A stretch of DNA of 11,517 bases from Acidimicrobiia bacterium (GTDB taxonomy: Bacteria; Actinomycetota; Acidimicrobiia; Spongiisociales; UBA5794), in NCBI GenBank assembly GCA_030598905.1, contig JAUVPA010000023.1, positions 1 through 11,517 of the forward strand, read 5' to 3'. The notes under the pieces were generated by a model. It saw only the letters and a program-made list of their open reading frames with translations. It had not been told where the DNA came from and searched no databases. The stretch's first letter is position 1; each line of letters opens with the position of its first letter. The position numbers were made by a program, and so were the translations under genes. Below, piece after piece: positions 5,012 to 10,583 of the stretch.

Positions 5012-6868
5012 GTGGCCGCCGTCGAGTCCTTTCGACCGTCTCTCATGCCCCGCAACACGACTCACCAAGCGTTCGTCACAGGGTCGAGCGCAACCCTCGG
5101 CTGGGCCGTCGGCACCGGCATGTACGGCCTGGTAGCACGGACCGGATTCGTGCCGGGCGACCTCGCGATCCTCGGTGCGACTGTTGGCGCAGGCGTCGTG
5201 TTGCGAACCGCGATCCCGGCGCGATCGGGCGAGGCGAACTGGCGACCCACCGTGCGAACTGTGGCGGGAATTGCCGCGGCAGGTGCCACCTCTGCCTCAG
5301 CCGTCGCGGCCGTTCGCGATTCGAGGGGTAGGTCTATCGCAGGCGTCGTCACAGGCGTCGCCGCGGCAGTCGGTGCCGCCCGGGCAATCCAATCCAACCT
5401 GGAGGCCCAGCAGGCACAACGTGACGAACTCGATCGGCCGGCGCCCCAACCCACCCGCGCCATCGTCGAGGGTGTTGGCGTTCTCGGAATCCTCGGAGCA
5501 CTCATCACGGGGTACCGAGCCAGCGGCAACGCCATCGCGAGGAATCTCACGAAACGCACGGGCCTTGCAGAAACGCCTGCCCGCCTCGTCGGCAGGGGCC
5601 TCGGCACGGCCGCATGGGGCTTCGGCGCGTACTCGACCTATCGAGCGCTGACGAGGGGGCTCGCCCTGTACGACCGGGTGATGGATCCGGGATACGACAG
5701 GCCTCCAGAGTCCTCAGCACGTACCGGTGGTCCCGGATCGACGCTGCCGTTCGCTCGACTTGGGCGTCAGGGACGACGCTTCATCACCAACGTGCCGACG
5801 GCGGAGGAGATCGAGGCGGTGATGGGCAGAAAGGCCATCGCCGAACCCGTGCGCGTATTCGTCGGATACGACTCAGCACGCAATGCCGAGTCCCGTGTCG
5901 AAATGGCCATGGATGAGCTGCGGCGAACCGGGGCGTACGAACGAGCGCTGCTGATCGTCTCGTGCCCTGCCGGCACCGGATTCGTCGACACACTCCCCAT
6001 GGAGGTCGCCGACTTCGTCCTTCGTGGAGACGTTGCCACCGTCGCCGTCCAGTATGCAAGGCTCCCTTCGCTTCTCGCCCTTCATCAGACGCGATCGGGC
6101 GCCTTGCACCATCGCCTTCTCCTCCGTGCCATTCAGGAGGATCTCGACCTCATCCCGGAAGGCAAACGGCCTCGTGTTGTCGTCTACGGGGAGAGCCTCG
6201 GCGCCTGGGCCGGTCAGGACGCGTTCATCGACGTCGGCACCCGCGGGCTGGACGATCTCGGAGTCGATCTCGCGCTGTGGGTGGGAACGCCGTGGTACTC
6301 GAAGTGGCGTCAGCAGTTTCTCGCAGAGCACGAGTCTTTCTCATCCGGCGATGCCGCCGAGGTGGACTCTGCCGAGCAATTGGCACGGGAGTCCGATGGT
6401 GATCGACGGGTCGTGATGCTGACCCACTACAACGATCCGGTTGCACACCTGAGCCACGAGATCCTCTACAAACAGCCGGATTGGCTGGGAAACCATCGCC
6501 CACCCAACATCTCTCCCCACCAACGCTGGATGCCGGGAATCACGGGGATGCAAAGCATCATCGATGCCATCAACGCCACGAACCCGACGCCCGGGGTTTT
6601 CCGGGCCACCGGCCACGACTACCGCCTCGACCTCCCTGCGGTCACCGTCGCTGCATACCGGCTCCCGGAACCGACGCCGGAGCAGTGGGAGCGACTGATG
6701 GAGAAGCTCCAGGCAGACGAAGCGGCACGTGAGGCACGTTTCCACCTGGAGGCTCACCTCGCCGAGATGCAGTCGAGTCAATCGGGACCGGCGGAGGTTG
6801 CACACCGGCCGTCATCAGATCGCGGTCATCGCTCCTCCGAGATCGAGGTTCCGACGGCCGACTCCTGA
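5012..6868 (+). CDS. multi-pass membrane alpha/beta-hydrolase, Abhydrolase_9 family
   Basis: This protein has at least 618 residues. The N-terminal third is hydrophobic, with about five to six likely membrane segments (roughly 22-43, 50-66, 84-101, 108-125, 151-169, 197-215), matching the family's N-terminal domain (FRPSLMPR...). From about residue 250 there is a hydrolase domain: GRQGRRFI, EPVRVFVGYDSA, LRRTGAYERALLIV, the nucleophile elbow GESLG (Ser395), HYNDPVAHLS (Asp475 a candidate acid), KQPDWLGNHRPP, and GHDYR (His535 a candidate base). Its substrate is unknown; lipid or ester hydrolysis at the membrane is an inference from the fold. The last 60 residues are charged and helical. Start problem: the frame is open back to 4913 and encodes plausible protein (SDRSQYWWNRPELWAGAALA), completing a further membrane helix. 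An excellent ribosome-binding site at 4931-4940 points to an ATC start at 4946 (640 residues). GTG 5012 is the first standard start. Confidence 0.88.
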   Translation: MAAVESFRPSLMPRNTTHQAFVTGSSATLGWAVGTGMYGLVARTGFVPGDLAILGATVGAGVVLRTAIPARSGEANWRPTVRTVAGIAAAGATSASAVAAVRDSRGRSIAGVVTGVAAAVGAARAIQSNLEAQQAQRDELDRPAPQPTRAIVEGVGVLGILGALITGYRASGNAIARNLTKRTGLAETPARLVGRGLGTAAWGFGAYSTYRALTRGLALYDRVMDPGYDRPPESSARTGGPGSTLPFARLGRQGRRFITNVPTAEEIEAVMGRKAIAEPVRVFVGYDSARNAESRVEMAMDELRRTGAYERALLIVSCPAGTGFVDTLPMEVADFVLRGDVATVAVQYARLPSLLALHQTRSGALHHRLLLRAIQEDLDLIPEGKRPRVVVYGESLGAWAGQDAFIDVGTRGLDDLGVDLALWVGTPWYSKWRQQFLAEHESFSSGDAAEVDSAEQLARESDGDRRVVMLTHYNDPVAHLSHEILYKQPDWLGNHRPPNISPHQRWMPGITGMQSIIDAINATNPTPGVFRATGHDYRLDLPAVTVAAYRLPEPTPEQWERLMEKLQADEAAREARFHLEAHLAEMQSSQSGPAEVAHRPSSDRGHRSSEIEVPTADS

Positions 6869-6889
6869 CGATGGCCCGGGAGCCGATAG

Positions 6890-7243
6890 TCAGCCGAGCA
6901 CTTGAGTGGCTTCACTGATCAGATCCGCAAGGTCGACATCGGTCTCCTCGTCGAGTACGCGGCGGACGCCCGGGGATGCAGATTCGAGGACCTTGACCAT
7001 CTTGCGCAACACGGAGCGCTGCGCTTTCATCCGTGCCGCTTCATCTGCCGGCGTTACGAGGTCGTCGACGATCGATCCCTCGGCCCGTGACGCCACCATC
7101 GCATCGGGCACGCCGCGCACCCATACGAACGACCGCCGTCCAGGTCCGCGCCCCTCGGTGATCGGTTCGACGGCCACAACCTCATCAGATCTCACATACT
7201 TGCCATAACCGAGGGCAATGAGCTGGCCGGTTTGGATGCGCAT
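6890..7243 (-). CDS. small protein with weak RemA/DUF370 resemblance, unknown function
   Basis: This is a 117-residue soluble protein. The first 60 residues have a beta-rich pattern, LIALGYGKYVRSDEVVAVEP then RRSFVWVRGVPDAMVASR. It recalls the RemA/DUF370 layout (INIGFGN-V-...-I-IV-P ... R-x-R...VI...S), but I cannot confirm homology by eye. The C-terminal half is helical and charged (DEAARMKAQRSVLRKMVKVL), ending in an acidic helix. RemA proteins are DNA-binding regulators of matrix and osmolyte genes in Bacillus; any such role here is speculation. ATG 7243 follows TAGCTT by 7 nt, suggesting a leaderless transcript separate from glnII upstream. The gene converges on the hydrolase gene with a 21-nt gap. 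Even codon pattern, lack of a better frame and a promoter-like element make it likely real. Confidence 0.78.
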   Translation of the reverse strand: MRIQTGQLIALGYGKYVRSDEVVAVEPITEGRGPGRRSFVWVRGVPDAMVASRAEGSIVDDLVTPADEAARMKAQRSVLRKMVKVLESASPGVRRVLDEETDVDLADLISEATQVLG

Positions 7244-7250
7244 CGTTCCG

Positions 7251-7256
7251 AAGCTA
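7251..7256 (-). promoter_or_regulatory. probable leaderless -10 box of the small RemA-like gene
   Basis: TAGCTT on the minus strand ends 7 nt before ATG 7243, the same layout as at 4254-4259 for the SDR gene. Repeat array B begins 18 nt upstream. Confidence 0.42.
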
Positions 7257-7274
7257 CACGACCCGAGCTCAGAC

Positions 7275-7331
7275 GTCGGTAGTCGGATATCGGAATCCGA
7301 CTACCGACTACCGATGACCGACTACCCACTA
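7275..7331. repeat. inverted array of 7-nt repeats, locus B, with a 14-bp hairpin
   Basis: The right arm holds heptamers CCGACTA, CCGACTA, CCGATGA, CCGACTA, CCCACTA (7297-7331); the last contains the glnII stop codon. The left arm on the minus strand reads CCGATAT, CCGACTA, CCGAC (7293-7275). GTCGGTAGTCGGAT (7275-7288) and ATCCGACTACCGAC (7295-7308) are perfect complements, a 14-bp stem with a 6-nt loop. It fills the gap between glnII and the small downstream gene. It could act as a T-less terminator for glnII, an operator, or a REP-like repetitive element. It is related in unit length and arrangement to array A (4270-4334). Confidence 0.78.
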
Positions 7332-8339
7332 GGCCGTGCCGTTCTCCAAGTACTCGCAGACCGTGTCGGTCATGAGCCGTGACACAATGTACGGGTCGGC
7401 GTTGGCGTTGGGGCGACGGTCCTCGATGTAACCTTGGCCCTCCTTCTCGACCTGCCACGGGATGCGCACCGACGCTCCACGGTCCGACACTCCGTAGTTG
7501 TACTCGGTCCACGGAGCAGTCTCGTGCAAGCCGGTAAGACGTCGTTGGATACCGGCGCCGTAGTTCTCGATGTGCAGGTCTGCCTTCTTCCCAAGCGCCT
7601 CACACGCCGCGATGACGGCGTCGTAGTTCTCCCGCATCTCGGCAGTCGAGAAGTTCGTGTGCATCCCGGCACCGTTCCAGTCGCCTTCCACCGGCTTCGG
7701 GTTGAGGTGTGCGGAAATGTCGTGGTCCTCGGCGATCCGATACAGGAGCCAGCGGGCCATCCACAAATGGTCGCCCACAGCAACGGGGTCGAGCGGTCCG
7801 ATCTGGAACTCCCACTGGCCGATCATCACCTCGGCATTGGTACCCGAGATGGCGATTCCTGCTTCGAGACAGGCCATGGTGTGCTTTTCGACGACGTCGC
7901 GGCCCCAGATCTCGTCGGCGCCCACTCCGCAGTAGTAGCCGCCCTGTGGCGCCGGGTAGCCACCGACCGGCCAGCCGTGGGGTCGGCCGTCCTTGAAGAA
8001 TGTGTACTCCTGCTCGAGGCCGAACCAAGGCTCGTGATCCTTGTATCGCTCGTACACATCGGCACACGCCGCTCGCGTATTCGACGGATGGGGCTCCATT
8101 TCGACCGTCAGAACCTCGCACATCGCCAGGACGTCGTCTCCGCCGCGGATCGGGTCGGGTTTGACCAGAACCGGGCGAAGCACACAGTCGGACTGGCTGC
8201 CAGGGGCCTGTTCGGTACTCGAACCGTCGAAGCCCCAGATGGGCGGTTCCGCCCCGTCCGGAACGATCTTGGTCTTTGATCGCAGCTTCGCCGTCGGCGT
8301 CTGGCCGTCGATCCAGATGTACTCGGCTCGATACGGCAT
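7329..8339 (-). CDS. glnII: glutamine synthetase type II (eukaryotic-type)
   Basis: GSII makes glutamine from glutamate, ammonia and ATP in the cytoplasm. At 336 residues it is the short GSII form known from Streptomyces, Frankia and rhizobia. Signatures: IWGFDGSSTEQAPGSQSD (34-51), GLEQEYTFF (107-115) with metal-binding Glu residues, NGAGMHTNFS (222-231), RGASVRIP (287-294) and EDRRPNANADPY (306-317), all intact. The ATG start at 8339 has a good ribosome-binding site (GGAGGG, 5 nt upstream of the start region) and gives the standard N-terminus (MPYRAEYIWIDG). The gene is divergent from the GlnA2-type synthetase; the shared 196-bp region holds a GlnR-type operator (8431-8468). A TAGCAT box at 8375-8370 is a candidate -10, which would place the operator at about -75, an activating position. 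GSII is usually the ammonium-repressed, scavenging enzyme. Confidence 0.96.
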   Translation of the reverse strand: MPYRAEYIWIDGQTPTAKLRSKTKIVPDGAEPPIWGFDGSSTEQAPGSQSDCVLRPVLVKPDPIRGGDDVLAMCEVLTVEMEPHPSNTRAACADVYERYKDHEPWFGLEQEYTFFKDGRPHGWPVGGYPAPQGGYYCGVGADEIWGRDVVEKHTMACLEAGIAISGTNAEVMIGQWEFQIGPLDPVAVGDHLWMARWLLYRIAEDHDISAHLNPKPVEGDWNGAGMHTNFSTAEMRENYDAVIAACEALGKKADLHIENYGAGIQRRLTGLHETAPWTEYNYGVSDRGASVRIPWQVEKEGQGYIEDRRPNANADPYIVSRLMTDTVCEYLENGTA

Positions 8340-8430
8340 GAATCCCTCCGTGTGCGCGTGTGTACGTCGATGCTAGGAGCCGCTGAGGAATGCCGTTGCT
8401 CAGCAGACTTCTCGAGGATGGTGTTGGGCG

Positions 8431-8468
8431 GTTTCTTCGCGGTTACCGCCGTGTGAACGCTGTGTTTC
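8431..8468. promoter_or_regulatory. GlnR-type operator between glnII and glnA2
   Basis: Four half-sites start exactly 11 bp apart: GTTTC (8431), GTTAC (8442), GTGAA (8453), GTTTC (8464). The first pair, read on the minus strand, is GTAAC-CGCGAA-GAAAC, an exact match to the actinobacterial GlnR consensus GTnAC-n6-GAAAC. The 11-bp spacing is that of tandem GlnR half-sites (each 5 bp plus 6). The second pair is degenerate. The region lies between divergent glutamine synthetase genes, with a GlnR-like gene two genes along. Candidate -10 boxes (TAGCAT for glnII, TACGAT at 8507-8512 for glnA2) place the site about 75-80 bp upstream of both starts of transcription. Confidence 0.68.
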
Positions 8469-8489
8469 AGGTGGCGATTCGAGGTGGCG
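8469..8489 (+). repeat. direct repeat AGGTGGCG upstream of glnA2
   Basis: AGGTGGCG occurs at 8469-8476 and 8482-8489, 13 bp apart, between the GlnR-type operator and the putative glnA2 -10 box (TACGAT, 8507-8512). It overlaps the -35 zone and may be a second regulator site or chance in GC-rich DNA. Confidence 0.25.
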
Positions 8490-8535
8490 CACGGCGCGGT
8501 CCGCCGTACGATGTCCCTCGGGAGGTCGCGAAAAA

Positions 8536-9864
8536 GTGGAAAGACAGAAGGAATACGTGCTCCGCACCGTCGAGGAACGGGGGATCCGGCTCGTGCGGCT
8601 GTGGTTCACAGACGTGCTCGGGCTCTTGAAGTCGTTCGCGATCACACCGGCCGAGCTCGAAGTCGCCCTCGAGGAGGGTTTGGGTTTCGACGGCAGCGCG
8701 ATCGACGGCTTCTCCCGTGCCCACGAAGCCGACATGCTGGCCAAGCCCGACCCAACGACCTTTCAGATCCTGCCCTGGCGATCGGGTGATGCCGGGGTAG
8801 CCCGAATGTTCTGTGACATCGTCACTCCCGACGGAGCACCATTCGACGGCGATCCACGCCATGTCCTGCGGCGCAACCTGCAGCGGGCGCAAGAACTCGG
8901 ATTCAGCTTCTACGTCGGCCCCGAGGTCGAGTACTTCTACTTCCGCGACGCCGGACCCGAACCCGAAGTGCTCGATCGGGGCGGGTATTTCGACCTCACC
9001 CCGCTCGACGTCGCCCAGGAGTACCGCCGCTCGACCATCGTCTCCCTCGAGCAACTCGGGATTCCGGTGGAGTTCTCTCACCACGAGGTCTCTCCCAGCC
9101 AGCACGAGCTGGACCTGCGACACACAGATGCGCTGACGATGGCGGACAACGTCGTCACGACTCGCCTCGCGGTGAAAGAGGTCGCCATGGAGGCGGGCAT
9201 CTACGCCACCTTCATGCCGAAGCCACTCGAGAAGTACGACGGGTCGGGAATGCACCTTCACCTCTCCCTCTTCCAGGGTGACGCCAACACTTTCCACGAG
9301 GAGGGTGGCGAGTACGGCCTCTCGAAGGTTGCCCACGGTTTCATCGCAGGCCTGCTCACTCACGCCCGTGAGATCACCGCGGTCACCAACCAGTGGGTCA
9401 ACTCGTACAAGCGCCTGGTCGACGGGTTCGATGCCCCGATCTACCAGACCTGGGCGCGCAACGACCAGACGGCGCTGGTGCGGATTCCCATACCGAAGAA
9501 GGGCAAGGCCGACTCGACCCGAATCGAGTACCGATCGCCCGATCCCGCCTGCAATCCGTACCTCGCCTTTTCGATGATTCTCGCTGCAGGCCTTGCCGGG
9601 ATCGAGAACAACTATCCCCTCCCGCCGGAGATGGGCGCCGATGTGCTCCGCATGTCCGAAAGCGAACGTGAGGCCAGCGGCGTGCACCGGTTGCCGCAGA
9701 ATCTCTCGGACGCTCTTCACGCGATGGAGAGATCTGAGCTAGCCCACAAGGCGCTCGGCGAGCACGTCTTCGAGTGGTTTCTGCGCAACAAGAAGCGGGA
9801 GTGGGCTCGCTACGAGAGCCACGTGTCCCGATACGAGCTGGAGGAGTACCTCCCGGTTCTGTAG
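8536..9864 (+). CDS. glnA: glutamine synthetase type I, GlnA2-like
   Basis: This 442-residue GSI closely follows the pattern of mycobacterial GlnA2: MERQKEYVLRTVEERGIRLV at the N-terminus, then LWFTDVLG. Signatures: GFDGSAIDGF (50-59), GPEVEYF (128-134), HHEVSPSQHELDLR (182-195), GSGMHLHLS (236-244), RIPIPKKG, and EYRSPDPACNPYLA (331-344). The length and C-terminus are those of the GSI-alpha form. The region that carries the adenylylated Tyr in GSI-beta (NLYDL) is absent (MSESEREASGVHRLP), so control by GlnE adenylylation is not expected. Arg61 sits where Bacillus subtilis GlnA has Arg62, linked to feedback inhibition by glutamine. GTG 8536 is chosen because GGGAGG (8520-8525) lies 10 nt upstream and the N-terminus fits. 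It is divergent from glnII, shares the GlnR-type operator, and is followed after 2 nt by the glnR-like gene. Confidence 0.96.
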   Translation: MERQKEYVLRTVEERGIRLVRLWFTDVLGLLKSFAITPAELEVALEEGLGFDGSAIDGFSRAHEADMLAKPDPTTFQILPWRSGDAGVARMFCDIVTPDGAPFDGDPRHVLRRNLQRAQELGFSFYVGPEVEYFYFRDAGPEPEVLDRGGYFDLTPLDVAQEYRRSTIVSLEQLGIPVEFSHHEVSPSQHELDLRHTDALTMADNVVTTRLAVKEVAMEAGIYATFMPKPLEKYDGSGMHLHLSLFQGDANTFHEEGGEYGLSKVAHGFIAGLLTHAREITAVTNQWVNSYKRLVDGFDAPIYQTWARNDQTALVRIPIPKKGKADSTRIEYRSPDPACNPYLAFSMILAAGLAGIENNYPLPPEMGADVLRMSESEREASGVHRLPQNLSDALHAMERSELAHKALGEHVFEWFLRNKKREWARYESHVSRYELEEYLPVL

Positions 9865-9866
9865 CC

Positions 9867-10517
9867 ATGTACATAGCCATCTATCCCGAGACTCCTTCGA
9901 GCGCCCTCACGAGCGCGTTGATCGAGTGCGGCTATCGACCGGTCCCGGTGTCCGACGTAGTCGATGCTCAGAAGCGAGAGCCCGAGTTCGGTTGGTCGGC
10001 TGCAGTGGTTGAACTCGGTGAGGACCCCGGCCTCGCCATCGCCGTCGCCCGCAAGCTGCGAGAGGACCAGGCCGTGCCTTTGCTCCTCGTCGTGGACCGC
10101 ACCCACACCGGCGACCTCGATGACCTGGAAGGGTTCGACGACTTCGTGCTCACACCGATCGACAAGTCGGAGCTGCGCGTGCGTCTCGGACGGCTCTCAC
10201 TCGCCACGCCAGGAGACGAATCCGATCCAATCCTCCATTTCCGCGACCTCGAACTGAACACTGCGACCTATCAAGCCACCGTCGATGAAGAGCCTCGAGA
10301 TCTGACGTTCATGGAGTACGAGTTGCTCCGCTTCTTCGTGGAGAACCCCAATCGGGTGTGGAGCCGGGAACAGATCCAGGCGAAGGTCTGGGGATACGAC
10401 TACTTCGGGGGCTCGAGAACGGTCGACGTCCACGTGCGCCGCCTTCGCGCCAAGCTCGGTGAAGAGCGGTCTTCCTGGATCACGACGGTGCGCTCGGTCG
10501 GCTACCGATTCGGCTGA
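9867..10517 (+). CDS. glnR: GlnR-like orphan OmpR-family regulator
   Basis: This is a 216-residue response-regulator-like protein. The receiver half (1-110) is degenerate: the phosphoacceptor position is Glu49 (AAVVELGED) instead of Asp, the acidic pair near the N-terminus is missing (IYPETPS), and the usual Lys-Pro is Thr-Pro (LTPIDKSEL). This matches GlnR, which works without a partner kinase. The C-terminal winged helix (about 122-216) has DLTFMEYELLRFF and WGYDYFGGSRTVDVHVRRLR, ending TVRSVGYRFG, very close to the actinobacterial GlnR recognition region. GlnR activates nitrogen-assimilation genes, including glutamine synthetases. Start ATG 9867 lies 2 nt after the glnA2 stop; the open frame continues upstream into glnA2 but that part is not GlnR-like. 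Coupling to glnA2 and the upstream operator imply autoregulation. A different OmpR-type regulator is the alternative. Confidence 0.87.
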   Translation: MYIAIYPETPSSALTSALIECGYRPVPVSDVVDAQKREPEFGWSAAVVELGEDPGLAIAVARKLREDQAVPLLLVVDRTHTGDLDDLEGFDDFVLTPIDKSELRVRLGRLSLATPGDESDPILHFRDLELNTATYQATVDEEPRDLTFMEYELLRFFVENPNRVWSREQIQAKVWGYDYFGGSRTVDVHVRRLRAKLGEERSSWITTVRSVGYRFG

Positions 10518-10529
10518 TCTCAGACCAAC

Positions 10530-10576
10530 TCGTGCGTGCATAGCGGAACCGTAGAGGTGCTCGTATGCACGCACGA
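10530..10576. terminator. hairpin between convergent glnR and ALDH genes
   Basis: TCGTGCGTGCATA (10530-10542) and TATGCACGCACGA (10564-10576) are perfect 13-bp inverted repeats around a 21-nt loop. It sits in the 66-bp gap between two convergent stop codons, the right place for a bidirectional terminator. No T-run follows on either strand, as is usual for hairpin terminators in actinobacteria. Part of the gap otherwise holds nothing recognisable. Confidence 0.68.
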
Positions 10577-10583
10577 TGGGGAT

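Noticed and set aside
5012..6868. Toxin or phage-lysis function for the hydrolase
   Set aside because: The motif set (GESLG, NDPVAHL, PDWLGNHRPP, GHDYR) fits the widespread membrane Abhydrolase_9 family, and no mobile or defence genes are near.
6869..6889. Terminator between the convergent hydrolase and small RemA-like genes
   Set aside because: Only a short GGCtCCCGGgCC-type fold is present; it is too small to support a call.
7434..8279. 281-codon open frame antisense to glnII
   Set aside because: It mirrors the conserved GSII gene, has no family signature and no start signals; a shadow frame.
8467..9720. 417-codon open frame antisense to glnA2
   Set aside because: It lies wholly opposite a clear glutamine synthetase, has no recognisable domain, and is explained by GC-rich codon bias leaving the opposite frame open.
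9840..9853. GGAGG-AGTA-CCTCC hairpin at the end of glnA2 masking a ribosome-binding site for glnR
   Set aside because: The GGAGG is about 22 nt from ATG 9867, too far to serve it, and the bases encode the conserved end of glutamine synthetase (EEYLPVL).
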